Positions 47,642 through 60,265 of a stretch of DNA of 64,000 nt are shown here, piece by piece. This DNA is from Piper betle (Eukaryota; Streptophyta; Magnoliopsida; Piperales; Piperaceae). The notes beneath the pieces are model-generated. The model made no database searches and was not told the DNA's origin. It was given only the letters and a program-made list of their open reading frames with translations. The DNA lies in contig JAURVB010012380.1 of assembly GCA_033002965.1 (NCBI GenBank), positions 36,048-100,047 on the forward strand, read 5' to 3'. Numbering within the stretch: the first letter of the stretch is position 1; every line of letters begins with the position of its first letter. Made by a program: the position numbers and the translations under genes.

Positions 47642-49146
47642 ATAAGTTTGTTGCAATGTTTCACGTATAGCCAGAGAATCTTGATTAATATTATTTTGAA
47701 GCGGATGTAGCTTGTAGGGCCCATAGAAGAACCCACGCGGCGGAGCACACATTTCTAAAAACTTATATTATTTACTTAAAAAGAATTTCAGGTTTATATA
47801 ATAAAGTAGAATTTAAATAACATCTTCGGGTTATGGTTTAACCACCCTATAATTTTGCCGGATTCGGGCTAATCTCGATTGGTTTGAAACAAACCCAAGT
47901 AAACCAATTTTTAGATCATGAGTATTAATCCCATATGACCATATAAGCATGTTATGGTGGCTAACTATGCCTGATATGCAAATGATAGTTAAAATAGACT
48001 ACAATAGAGCATGAGCTATTATTCTACATATAAAGTATTCAGATGATTTTTATAAGTTAGCCAAGGTTATAGGCCTAGATTTTGCTTAATCTTAAAATTA
48101 TAAACTTAGAATTTCAAGGTTTTCATGCATCATAGAGATTTTAAATCACCAGATTGTACCTCAGTGGACCCAACTTGATTGAGTCGTAGGTTTTTACCTA
48201 ATTGAGTTCAAGGTTTAATGTTTATTTAGTTTTTTTGCATTGATTCCCACCTAAAGAGTCATTTTTAGGAGTCAAATCAATTTTGACTTTGGACAGTCTT
48301 GATCCGGGCTTTCGTGTGTGTGTGTGTGTAATATATATATATTATTAGTATATACCCATAGGTGGGCTCTATTAGGCCACCGAATTATCAGATGTTCAGA
48401 TCATGTCACGTGGAAGATTAGAGCCATCCAAGTCAACTCTAACTTCCAGAGAAATTTTTCATGATTTTCAGAATTTTATACCCATAGCATCGCCTCCACT
48501 TTGGCTTGTCGCCAGCGAGTCTATGGCTTGCCCCTGGCCACTGGACCGACACCACCATTACCGCCTCGCGGTCAACTTTAGAGTTGTACCCCTCACCACT
48601 ATCGGCATTGCCGCAGTTGTCGGTGATGATGTTTTTATAGCCGGTTTCAGCCGCCACTGCCACTCATTCTAGTCATTTTGTGGCGCTAGTGAGCTACCTT
48701 TGGCCGATTTGACCACCCACACAAATACTCATAACCACTGTCGTGGCAACGATCGTCGATAGGGACGCAGCTGCACTCGACGGTGATTCTGCCCTTTTCG
48801 GCTATTTTTCGGCCAACTAGCGGCCAGACCCCGCTGATCACCACCACCATCATCTTTCTCGTCGTATGGGCTGTCGTTGGCATTTTCCACGATGGGTGTT
48901 GCCCACCTCGTTAGACTCGGTTACCTGTGTTGGCATCCATCTACCCACGTTTGCATTTGCCAATCTGAGTCCTGTTCACCCGTTTGTGTCCGCCTGGATG
49001 CTCAAGCCCATGTTCGCATTCAACTACCCAGCCCAGTAATCGAGCCCAACACTCTTGCTTGACTCGGTGGAGTTGACTCGACTCAACTAGGTTGACTCGC
49101 CGGGGTTGACTCGATTCACTATTTTCAACCCATTTTAAACCATTTT
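47642..49146. other. Intergenic repeat-derived DNA
   Basis: A (GT)n run followed by (AT)n lies at about 48314-48343. 48480-49130 is GC-richer, with many GTTGACTCG units near its end (49065-49115), and may be internal retroelement sequence, but no coding motif is seen. Confidence 0.35.
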
Positions 49147-51040
49147 TGTGAGAACCCCTACATTAATTTATATGCATATTCATTTTATTTAGCATACTTT
49201 GATGTTACGATTGTTTTTATTTATTTATTTATTTATTATTATTATTATTATTTATTCTTTTTATTTAGATGTTTGTCGTATATGATGAGTGCTTGTGTGA
49301 TGGTTTATTATTATCATTGATATATTTATTAATTAATATTAGTCTTATTTATGTTTACTAAACTTTATTTAATTATTTAATTATTTATCTATTTGTTTGT
49401 TATGTGTATGTTATTATTTATTTGTACTTAATTACGTATTCTATGTTGGATGACTATGATGTTATTATTATTCATGATTAATTAAAATTATTTATTTATT
49501 TATCTATTTATAGTATGATTATGTATTTATTTACTTAATTATTCATATGTTTACTAACACGAGTATATGTGATATTTACTCATGTTAAACCATGTACTTA
49601 TATAATATAATGATATTTTTGATTTGTGATTAGAGTATTATTATAGTCATGTATTTATTATTTGTCTATTTATTCATAAGTGTATGTATGTATTTATTTA
49701 TTATTTATAAATTAGTTATTTTCTTTATTATGTCTTGATTTGTGTGCTGTATGTTTACTTAATATTATCTTTCTTATTAGGATGTACTGATGAAGTGAGC
49801 ATATACCACAAGCATGTATCATATAGAGATAATAATATTTTACTTAGCGGTGGGTTTTGATGTATGAGTTTTGATGTATGTTTCAGAGTTCGAGCTCGCC
49901 GCAGATGAGACGTTACGCTTGGAGCTTAGACCACAGGTTTGATAGGACTCTTTTCACTTTTTATCATTATATTCTATAGCTGATTTGATTTCCATATCGC
50001 ATGATGTGTTAAGTGTTTCTTTTATCGAACCCCATTTAACACGACAATTTAGACGTATTTTACTTTCGTAAGTAATAACCCTTGAGGATAAGACCCCTTG
50101 AGTTTGATTTCGAAAATAAGATCCACTGCAAGTTACCTTCTGTCTTATTATAAACGACCTATTATATAAACCCCTTTTGGCTTATTATATAAATCCCTTC
50201 CCACGCCTATACATGATTTTCTCGAGTTTTCCAATGAGATGTGAAATAGGGGAAAATTGACAACCACGTCTTGAGATAGGGGCATGTTTGTCAAAGTGGG
50301 CTTTGTATTTAGTGAGTGTTTGTTCCATTCCTGAATGTGCGGAGGTTGACAACTCTACCTTTAAGTTTATCAAACCTGAAAAAGTGTGGAGGTTTGCGAG
50401 TACTGCAATACAGCATATGTCTAGACTTGTGATTACAAAGGGTGTTGAATGTGCATGCCTGAGAGTATTCACCCTCTGTACTCAATGCCTCGAGTGATAC
50501 AGAGGATGTAGAGGGCTGCAAGAAAAAGAAATTGATGTTTCCATGCAAGGGGCAGTTTTTAAAGTTGACAAAACATGAGATGAATAAGAACGGGGACGTT
50601 GTAGGGTGAGGTCGATAACTCTTAATTAATGCCCTTATATGAGATTCTTCTGTGAAGGAGTATATAAATATTTTCATTTAACAGGAGGGTTAGCACTCAT
50701 GTGCCAGTTTGATTATTAGTTATTTGTGGACTAGTACCACTTGTTAATGATATTTTTCTTATTATATATGTAGGTTTCGTGATTCTAAGTCTACTTTAGT
50801 GGGAGGACAGATAAGCACTACACACACTTAGAGCTCAGCTTAGTTATTTTTTTTATACTTGTACTTATATTGGATGTGTTTTTGACACATATTTAGTGAT
50901 GTTTTCCATTCTCTTAATATCAAGCGGGTTACTTCGATCTATATTATTAATTGAGTCTTATATACTAGGTGCTTTAAACATAAACTCGAACATGACATTT
51001 CCTATTCGGTTCTTAAGTAAACAAAAATCGAGGTGCCACA
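49147..51040 (+). mobile_element. Candidate LTR, TGTGAGAACCCC to GGTGCCACA
   Basis: The segment begins and ends with TGTG / CACA and contains TATTATATAAA near 50183 as a possible promoter. 49200-49780 is dominated by TTATTTATT motifs. No target duplication (ATTTT on the left, CTAAT on the right), primer-binding site or coding region supports it, so the call is tentative. Confidence 0.3.
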
Positions 51041-52111
51041 CTAATATTATAGAATTTTTTTAATAATGAAATACTGCAATATATTGACAATTTGTTTAAT
51101 TTATGAAAATGAAAATAAATAAATAATGTGATTAATCCATCATCAAAGAAGAATTTTAATTGTCTTTTTTCGAAATATCCAATAAAATTTGTTTTAAAAT
51201 AAATATAAAAAAATTATTTTTATATAGTCCTAGCAAGTTATACTCAATCTAAAAGACATACAAATTAAATTAACTAGGCAAGATGTATTAAACCTATATT
51301 GAATAAGTTTTATTTTTATACATAAACTTTCGTTAAATAATAAGATAGATGATAATAATTTGATATCTTAGATATAATGAACTATGATTGACTTTAAAGA
51401 AAACTCTTATTAGTAGGAAGTTAGAAGTGGAGGTTAATTAGGTTTGAACTTGTGATTTGTTATTGTGAAATATATTTTTGTTTTTATTTGTTTTAAGAAA
51501 TTGAAGTTAGCAAGATTCTTTAACGTAGAAGATTTTTTTTTTTAAATATTGAGATTAGTGAAATTCGAACCTATAGCCCTTTGTAAGAAGCATTGTTATT
51601 AGATTTTTTAAATTTTTATTGATTTTGATGGGCTGATAAAACTAATTTGAGTTGTTGGATAAACCCTAGCAATTAACATACAGGGTATCAAGAATCATGA
51701 TCAATGGTTGTAAGTTTATGATTAGTCCAAACTACATGATCTAATTAACTTCAGATATAATAAATCTTTACAGATAATGTATAGAATCAATAGATACGAT
51801 GTCATAGAGTATATGAGAGGCATACATGACCCATGGCTTGCATGGGCATGCCATGACATTTTCCCGCGCAAAAGGGAGAGAGAGCAGCCCTTCCCGCGAA
51901 AAGCAGCTCAAGGGACGCTTTAGCTCTGCCATAGCTCCAGCTCCCCTCCTCCACCTTGCCGACGGCGCCTCCCAAGTACTCTTCTCGCTCTCCAATCCCG
52001 TCCCCTCCGATCGGATTGCCCGAAATTCTCCGCCGGCGGGAGTTTTTCCGGCGCCGACAGTCCCCAATTTGAGCTGTTTCCGAGCGCTGGTTTGATCTGT
52101 GCGTGTCTTCG
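51041..52111. other. Intergenic, RBR promoter region
   Basis: AT-rich to about 51830, then GC-rich towards the RBR start. TTTTCCCGCGC (51857-51867) and TTCCCGCGA (51890-51898) near the transcript start resemble E2F-binding sites (TTTCCCGC), fitting known E2F control of plant RBR genes. Confidence 0.5.
51857..51898 (+). promoter_or_regulatory. Pair of E2F-like sites upstream of RBR
   Basis: TTTTCCCGCGCAAA and CTTCCCGCGAAAA, 33 bp apart, both match the E2F core TTSSCGC; the second also reads as TTTCGCGGGAAG on the other strand. They lie about 220-250 bp upstream of the start codon. E2F binding here would give RBR autoregulation; this is inference from sequence. Confidence 0.55.
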
Positions 52112-55100
52112 ATGGTGGAGATGGAGGATTCCTATCTCGCTTCGCTCTCGAGCGGGGCAAGGTCCGGGGACGGAGGATTGGAGGCCAGGTTCTCAGATCT
52201 GTGCAAGGTTTGTCAACTTTTTTTCTTCTGTACTTTCATTGGTCGAGTTTGGTGGATTTGTTGGTTTTTTTGACTTGTGAGGTTCCTGCAGTTCGATCTA
52301 GCGTTGGATGAGGACGCTTGCAAGCAGGCAATGACGCTGCTCACAGAAAGCAGGAGTCTTTTGCAGGCGCTGTCGTCCTCCTTTGGTGGTGGAACGGTAG
52401 ATCTTTCTGGGTTCTGTGTATTTTCTGAAGTGTTTCCTCTTCTGATATTGGGGTAGATTTTGTAATTGAAATGACGTTGTAGATTGTTTTGCGTCGCAAA
52501 TTGTAGGCGGATGAAAGTGAGAGGTTTTGGTTCGCATGCGTTCTCTTTTCTGTGAAGAGACTGGGCAATACGAAGAGCTTGGGCCTGTCTCAGATTATCA
52601 GGGCTACTAAGCTAAAGTGAGCAAAACAATTTATGTTGCATTCATCTGTTCTATGTTTTGTTTCTGTATCTTTTAGTTGTCTACATGGATTGCTTCAGAT
52701 ATCTTAGACGTTGTATTTGTCATTTTCAGCGTCGTTGATTTCTGTAAGGAGATGCCACAATTTTTTCTCAAGGCAGGCCATATTTTGGGCGCTTTGTATG
52801 GTGTAGACTGGGAAAAGAAACTCGAGGTTTGTTTGAAACGGTGGAAATAATAACAGTGTGACCAAAATAGTCTTGAACTGATAATGTTATTTTCATCTAG
52901 GTGAAGGAGATGCAGGCAAATTTTGTGCATCTGAGCGTCCTGAGCAAGTAAGATAGTTCTAAATTTTGCTATGCTTTAAGTGCTGGAAAAAGTTTTTCCC
53001 ATTTGAAACTGATAATGTTTGGCTTCAATTCTATACAAGATAATGAGCATCATAGATATAAATATGTCTTGGTTTATATTTCTCACTTGAATGTAAGGTT
53101 TTATGATGGAAGGCAATTTGTTCTGTGAATGATGAAGATCAGAATAAGGTTTAGTCAGTGTGCTGTTAGTATGTTGTTCAATGTCTTCAAATTGAAGAAA
53201 AAATCTCATATAGAAATCGTGGACTAATTTTGCTTCTTAAAAACTCAATACTTTGATCTGCTTCTCGCTTATTCTCATTTGCATCATACATGTATGCATT
53301 ATTTTTTCGTACAAATGTTTAACTGTGTTTCGTGTCATTCATACTACAAATGTATAGCAGTTTTTTCAGTTTTTTAAGTCTTCCATCTTCATTTTGCCAT
53401 CCAGTTATTACAAGCGTGCATATGAAAGCCTTTTTATGGCAGTCAATGCTGATCACAACAAAAATGGAGTTGCCTTTAAGGTTTCAGGCAATTTGGCTGA
53501 TTACCATCGGTTTGGTTGGTTGCTGTTCATATTGCTTCGGGTCCATGTGTTTGGCCGGTCCAAGGATTTGGTGACATGCACAACTGCTTTAGTTTCAGTA
53601 TTGGTTAGTCTTGTTTTTGTTTCTATATGTGTGATAGCACTGTTATATTTGGCATTTCATCTTCTTGCTATTTTATGACAGGCATTTCTGATCGTGCATG
53701 TTCCTGTTCACCATAGGAAGTTTTCTATTGGTCATTGTCCCCACTTTGGTAAGAAGCATTTTCTCTGTCAGTAACTATCTTCTCTGTCAATTGATTTTGT
53801 GAAATAACATACCATTTAAGTGTACTTGAACAGATTATGTACTGAGGTCATTATATTAGAATTTTATTTGAAGGTAGTGGCAGCTCAATTGTTAGATCAG
53901 CGCGTTGATAAAATATCCATTATCTGCCAACACAGATTTATCTGCAGATAGCAAATTAAAAATCTTCAATCCCAGTCTATGTCCACTTTAACAAAAGGGC
54001 CCATCATGTAAATGATTCTGCTCAAGTTCAATTCATACTTCCCTAGAAACATGTGTATCCTTCTTCTTTATGGACAATTATTTTTATATCATTCTTGGTA
54101 TATCTTATTTGTTGTTCATCAATCATTCCTGCCTAGAATGTTTTATTTTTTTAAGCAAATTTTCTATGACAGTTATGAAATCTGAAAAAGGAGTGGACCT
54201 CATTAAATCATTGTGTCATATCTACCAAACCTCTGAGGATGAAACAAGGAGCATAATGGATTCCATAACGAAACTAATTGAGGATATTCTGAAGAGAAGA
54301 CCCTGTTTGGCTTCAGAATGTAATTCGGACAGTCTGGAAAACTTGAATGCAGGTTAGCTTAGCACTTCTATTGAAGCTGCGGTTGGAATTTCTGTTATCG
54401 CCTATAATTGATTGTCAAGGAGTTTACATTTTTTCAGATGGTTTAGTATACTTCGATGGATTATTGAAGGGGGAATCTTTGTCATCAAGTTTACTGATAT
54501 TGGAGACACACTATCATGAGGCTATCCATGACAAAGGTGAATTAGATGAAAGAATGTTTGTCAATGACGAAGACAGTTTACTTGGTAGTGGGAGTTTATC
54601 TGGAGGTTGCATGAACCTCTCTGGCACTAAGGTACTTTATCTCTTTTCTTAATTTGTCTGGTATGAATTTTGCATTCTCAAAAGAGTCTATCTGATATGT
54701 GGTGGGGGTTTTTTTGAATCAAAATGGAAAACATAATTTTTTATGTTATGCACCAGCGGACGTTTGATGATATAGCATCTCCTGCAAAGTCGGTGACAAG
54801 TCCTTTGTCTCCTTTACGCTCTTGTGCTGTCTCTCTTTCGAATGGTAATATGGAGGGGCACAATTTAAAGGCAGTTGCAACACCAGTGAGCACAGCAATG
54901 GTCACAGCAAAATGGCTTCGAACTGTCATATCTCCCCTTGATTCCAAGCCCTCCGTCGAACTCCAACGCTATTTTTCTTCATGTGACACTGATTTAAAGC
55001 ATGAAGTAATGTATAGGGCCCATGTGATAATGGGAGCTATATTCCCCTATACTCAAACGGGAGTTGGTCCTGCTGCTGGAAAACTGCCCAATCCTGGGCT

Positions 55101-57845
55101 TATGGACAGCATTTGGGCACAACAACGAAGAATGGAGGCTTTAAAGCTATACTATCGGGTTTTGGAGTCTATGTGCAGGGCTGAATCACGTATCTTGCAC
55201 GGTGGTAACCTGACCTCATTATTATCCAATGAGAGGTTCCACAGGTGCATGCTAGCTTGTTCTGCGGAACTAGTTTTGGCTACTCACAAGACTATTACAA
55301 TGTTGTTTCCTGCTGTTTTGGAGAAAACAGGTATCACCGCTTTTGATTTGAGTAAGGTGATTGAGAGTTTTGTCAGACATGAAGAGACTCTTCCAAGGGA
55401 GCTGAAAAGGCACCTTAACTCATTGGAAGAGAGATTGTTGGAGAATATGGCATGGGAGAAAGGTTCCTCAATGTACAATTCGCTAATTGTTGCAAGGCCA
55501 GTTCTTGCTGCAGATATAAGTCGAATGGGACTATTGGCAGAACCAATGCCCTCCCTTGATTCAATTGCGGCCCTATATAATATTCGTTCTGCACCTGTGC
55601 CAAATTTGCCACCTCCTTCACCTAGGAAAGTTCTATCTTCAGGTGATCTAGTGTTTCTTTTAGAAGTCCAGAGTAATTTTTTTCTCAGGTGCTTTTGTAC
55701 TCGAAGAGGGGTCCAGTCATTTTTATGTCATTGTTTATTTTTGTTCAAACTAGGTTCTGTGGATCAGAATGGAGGGTTCAAGTCTCCTGAAAGGCCAAAA
55801 TGTGATAACAGGGGTGTCTTGGGAGAGTGCAAGTCCTTCACCACGCCCGTGAAAGACGGTCTGGCCTCTGCATCACCCATGAAAGATAATCGACCTACTT
55901 TTAGTACTCCCAAGTCAAAGCTATCTGCTCCATTGCAATCAGCTTTTGACAGGTATGGAATTATAGTTGTCTACATCTTTAGAAAATTTGTGTATTTAAT
56001 GTTTTTCTCTCCTGCACTTGACCATAATATCTAACTTTTGTGCTCATGGTTATTTTAGTCCTACTCGTCTTACCAGATCTGGTGGAGAGACCTGTGCTGA
56101 AATTGGAATTCAAGTGTTTTTCAGTAAGGTAACATTGCCGTGCTTTTTATTTCTCTTGTTAGTTCTTTTCTATCTTGTGCAATGAAACAATACCTTCATG
56201 CCTACTGCTCCCAATTTGCTTCCTTGCAGATTTTAAAACTGATTGCTATTAGAACAAAATGCTTATGTGAAAGGCTACAACTACCTCAGCATGTATTGGA
56301 GAATATTTATTGTTTTATCCAACAAATTCTGAACCAGAGGACGCCTCTCTTTTTCAATCGTCATATTGATCAACTTATTCTCTGTAGTATTTATGGGGTA
56401 GCTAAGGTACGCTTGACTCTTATGATTGGTTGTAGTTGAACTTTTCCTGTCATTTGCTTTGAGGCTCTCTGCTTGTACAGATTTCAGAAATGAAGCTTAC
56501 ATTTAAAGAAATCATTGGAAACTACAGAAAGCAACCACATTGCAAACCACAAGTTTTTCGCAGTGTCTTTATTGACTGGTCACATTCAAAACCGAATGGG
56601 GTAACAAATTTAATGACTTGCTGATTTCATGTGATAGTTGCATTTTGTCAGAATTTTTTCCTAAGAACTTTTCCTCTTGGGAAACAGAAGTCTGGCCAAG
56701 ATCACGTTGATGTTATCACTTTCTACAATGAGATTTTCATTCCTTCCGTGAAACCGCTTTTGGTGGAGCTAGGCCCAGCTACGGCAAATTTTAGAACTAT
56801 TAATGATCCTGAGGGTAAGAATAGCAGTGCCGTAACCATTTCTTTTCTGTACCAGTCTATTGTTTCCTTTACTGTTCGAAGAAAATTGTATGTTGACATT
56901 CTGATTACACTATTTTTTAAGGTCAATGTCCAGAGTCTCCCAGGTTATCACCCTTCCCTCCCCTACCTGATATTTCTCCCAAGAAAATCTCAACCACGCA
57001 TAATGTGTATGTTTCACCTTTGCGATCATCTAAGGTAATTGTTTCTCTTTTCTTTAAAAAAAATTTAGTATGTAGTACATGGATTATTCTTTGTTATGAC
57101 ACCCCTCAAATATATTCCTTCACATGTTTCCCATCTGAAAGTTTCTTCTGTAGTTGCTTTAATATTGCTTTTGTATAGAGGTTCTTATCAGCTAGAACCT
57201 CTATTTTGCTTTTTTTTTCCATTATTTTGCAGCCCATCCCCATGCCTTACAACATTATTTAATGTCAAAATTAGAAATTTGTTTTTTGGGGGGATTTAAG
57301 ATAGCATTGTGATTGGAAAATAAAAAAGGGAGAGGTTGTGTTATCTGACCAACTTTAAGTAAATGTCATTTCTTGTTCGTATTTATTTAGATGGAAAAAC
57401 TAATTTCTCCGAGTTCCAAAAGCTACTATGCATGCGTAGGGGAGAGCACGCATTCGTATCAAAGTCCATCCAAGGATCTCACTGCGATTAATAATCGCTT
57501 GAAAAGGTACGTCATATAAGCCCTTACAAGCATTTAGTCTAAAATAATATCTTCTAAGTAGAAAATCTTAGTACACTGGTTTGATTGGGCTGATTATGTG
57601 GTACGCTTGTATGTTTGGCTCCTTTCTTTTTCATCATTTATTGTCGGCAAAGTTTTATCCTCTAATCTCATTGTTCATTGTCGATTAATATCAGTGAGCG
57701 AAAGGTGAACGTGAAACTTAACTTCGACGTAGGCTTAGTCAGTGATTCCATGGTTGCAAGCAGTCTCTACCCTCAGAATAGTTGTACTGTATCTCCTGTT
57801 GCTCCCATCCTGCCTACGTTGAATTGTAAAAAAACCGACTCTTAG
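52112..57845 (+). CDS. RBR: Retinoblastoma-related protein
   Basis: RBR binds E2F/DP factors and represses S-phase genes until phosphorylated by CDK-cyclin D. I place 18 exons: 52112-52207, 52292-52396, 52507-52616, 52730-52826, 52901-52947, 53405-53603, 53682-53748, 54173-54352, 54438-54631, 54757-55642, 55754-55952, 56059-56128, 56230-56406, 56481-56600, 56688-56814, 56922-57034, 57391-57506 and 57695-57845. All join in frame (3054 nt, 1017 residues) with GT-AG borders. The N-terminal domain includes [14 protein letters not shown]. Pocket A is mainly in exon 10 ([40 protein letters not shown]). The spacer in exon 11 has Ser/Thr-Pro sites (FTTPVKD, FSTPKSK). Pocket B is in exons 12-15 ([40 protein letters not shown]). 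The C-terminus has further Ser-Pro sites ([16 protein letters not shown]) and [15 protein letters not shown] second ATG in frame lies three codons after the first. It looks fully functional. Confidence 0.95.
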
Positions 57846-58450
57846 ATGTACGTTCTGCTTTTTTAAAGTTCCTGGGCAGTTCACTGTGGTGTATAGTTGG
57901 AGCTGCCCCAGGGACTGTGTATTTATGAATGTATAGTTATGTAAGCTTTTATAAACTAAGAATCTATGAAGGAAGTGGGATGTGCAAGCCTTTATGAATC
58001 TACGAAGGTTATGTTTTTTTGCGGTTTGTGTACATGCATTGTTAATATTGAAGAAACATCCAAGACGTCAGAATAATTATGCTACATTCCGGCCACTTTG
58101 CATTTTTTAGATTCTGATTTAATGTCGGATTGCATCAAAACTGCTGGGCGATCAAGATTTGTCAGACGTTTTGTTCCCTCTAGCCTCTGGCACGTCAAAA
58201 AAATGACTTTTCTCCACGCCCTAGAAAAAAATCGTGGAGAAAAGGTCTGCCAAAGCGCTAAGGATGAAACAAGGAACATCATCGGTTCAATTAGTAAACT
58301 AACAGAGGAAATTATGATGAGAAAGCCATGTCTGGCTTCATAATGAATCTAAAAGACTCGAATACTGGGTGTTACAAAAATACTTAGCAGACAGGCTGGC
58401 TTCGGACTTTGATTGAAGCTGTGCTTGGAATTTCAGTTCTCACCTATAAT

Positions 58451-59264
58451 CTGGGTTGAATGAATTGCCGATTTCGAATCGGAATTGGCCGATTCAACTC
58501 GGATCGGAGGAAAACCAATTCAAAAAACCCGTTGAATCGGTTTTCATCCGAATCAGTCCATGAATCGGCCGATTTAACCTGATTCCGACCGATTCGAGCC
58601 GATTCGGAATTGGGCCGATTCCGGGCGCAGGGGCACGACGGGGTGGGGCGGCGGCGGCAGGGAGGGACAAGGCGGGGTTGATGGGGGGAGGCGGGGAGTG
58701 GCGGGCGAGGGGCGGGGCGGGGCAGGTTTGGGGGGGCTGTCGAGGCTCGGTAGGGGGAAGCGGGGTGCGGCGAGCCCAAGGCGAGGCGCGGCAGGCGAGG
58801 GCGGGGCGCGGCAGGCGTAGGGCCGGGCACAGGGCGGGGTGGGTCTGGGGGGAGGGGGCGGCGCAGTGGCAGCGGCGGCAGCGGTGACGAGGAAGGATAG
58901 CGGATGCGGGAGAGAAAGGGTGAGGGAAAGAAATAACATTCAGTGGCATTCTGGTAATTAAAACTTGACACGTATTTGACTTGAGTCAAAAATAATAACT
59001 AATTCTAAATAATTCAAAAAAAAATCTTAAAAAATATTTAAAAATATCATAAAATATAATACACACAATAATATCAAAATAACATCAATATCTAATTTTT
59101 ATATATTTATATTATTAGTTGTCAAATTATTATATATGACCGATTTAGACCTATTCAGACTTATTCAACTGAAACGATTTCTATCCGATTTAGACCGATT
59201 TCAATTCCTAATCTGACTCCTTCGAAAACCGATTCCGATTCCGATTCCGATTTATGCAACCATG
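58451..59264 (-). mobile_element. hAT-like element with C-rich core, copy B, with perfect 8-bp TSD
   Basis: The element is flanked by CCTATAAT at 58443-58450 and 59265-59272. The intact RBR intron 8 has the same site once (GCCTATAATTGATTG near 54400), so the empty site is present in the window. The ends CTGGGTTG and CAACCATG are imperfect inverted repeats, followed inwards by GAATCGG-type repeats. The core is a 330-bp G-rich tract (C-rich on the minus strand). No transposase is seen. Confidence 0.88.
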
Positions 59265-59654
59265 CCTATAATTGATTGTCGAGGAGTTTACATTTTTTTC
59301 GGATGGTTTAGTTGTACTTTGATGGACTATCGGAGGAGGAATTTTGTCAAGTTTATAATGCTTTTTTTCCCAAGCCAAGTTCTGTGATGTTGGAGAAACA
59401 CAGTCACGGGGATATCCATGGCAAAGGGTGAATTAGATGAGAGAATGCATGTTTGTCAATGACGAAAACAGTTACTTGGGAGGGGGCGTTTATCTGGAGG
59501 TTGAATGGACCGCTCTGGCACTAGATATTGTCTATTTTTTTAACTTGCCTTGAATGAATTTCGTAATTTCAAAAGAGTCTATCTGACTAATTCAAATTTG
59601 GCGGGGATTCTTTTTGAACTATTATGGAAACACAATTTTTTTCTACTGAGCTTT

Positions 59655-60265
59655 ATATAGATGAGTTGCAACTCTTATAATTTATGTGAGCTATAGTTTA
59701 TATTGAGAACAATTTAGTGGGTATTGCTCTATAAATTTCACAATGACAAATCAATCTAATGTTTTTAACTCTTTTATCATAATTTTCAAAATAATCGTAC
59801 TAAAATCAATTTGAAAGCATTTTTAAACGTACTAATGTATATTTTAAAAATCTAAAAATAAAAATAAAAGTTTATCAACCTTAATTTGGTCCTGTACATG
59901 AACTTCTGGTGTTTACAGTGGAAGACTTCGTGCACAACCAAAGCACGGCAAATATCATCCATGAGATTGAAAAAACTCATTCATTTTACAGGTATTGATG
60001 GTCATTGATTATCTAATAACTGCTTTAGGTTTTCAAAATAATGGGGGAGTTAAGAAGGGAGTCCTTTGATCATGTTTGCAATTACAGGTGAAACATCCCA
60101 ACAAATCCTATCTTGGCTAAAAGGTGGCAAGCCAATTCTTTTTATAAGAGAAACTTCTTAATTTTGACACAGGTGGTTGTACACAAGTCCTTCTACTGAA
60201 CATGGCAGGTATGTATGTTATGAAATTGCTTTATTATATATGTTTACGTATCTTTCCTTTGCTTA
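59655..60265. other. Insertion of unknown origin in the RBR duplicate
   Basis: Between the intron 9-like sequence ending ACACAATTTTTT and the exon 10-like sequence starting ATGGCAATGGTC, about 600 bp do not match RBR and have replaced the first part of exon 10. AT-rich, with no termini that I can define. Confidence 0.5.

Noticed and set aside
58444..58989. Long minus-strand frames (up to 181 codons)
   Set aside because: Same compositional effect in the second copy of the element.
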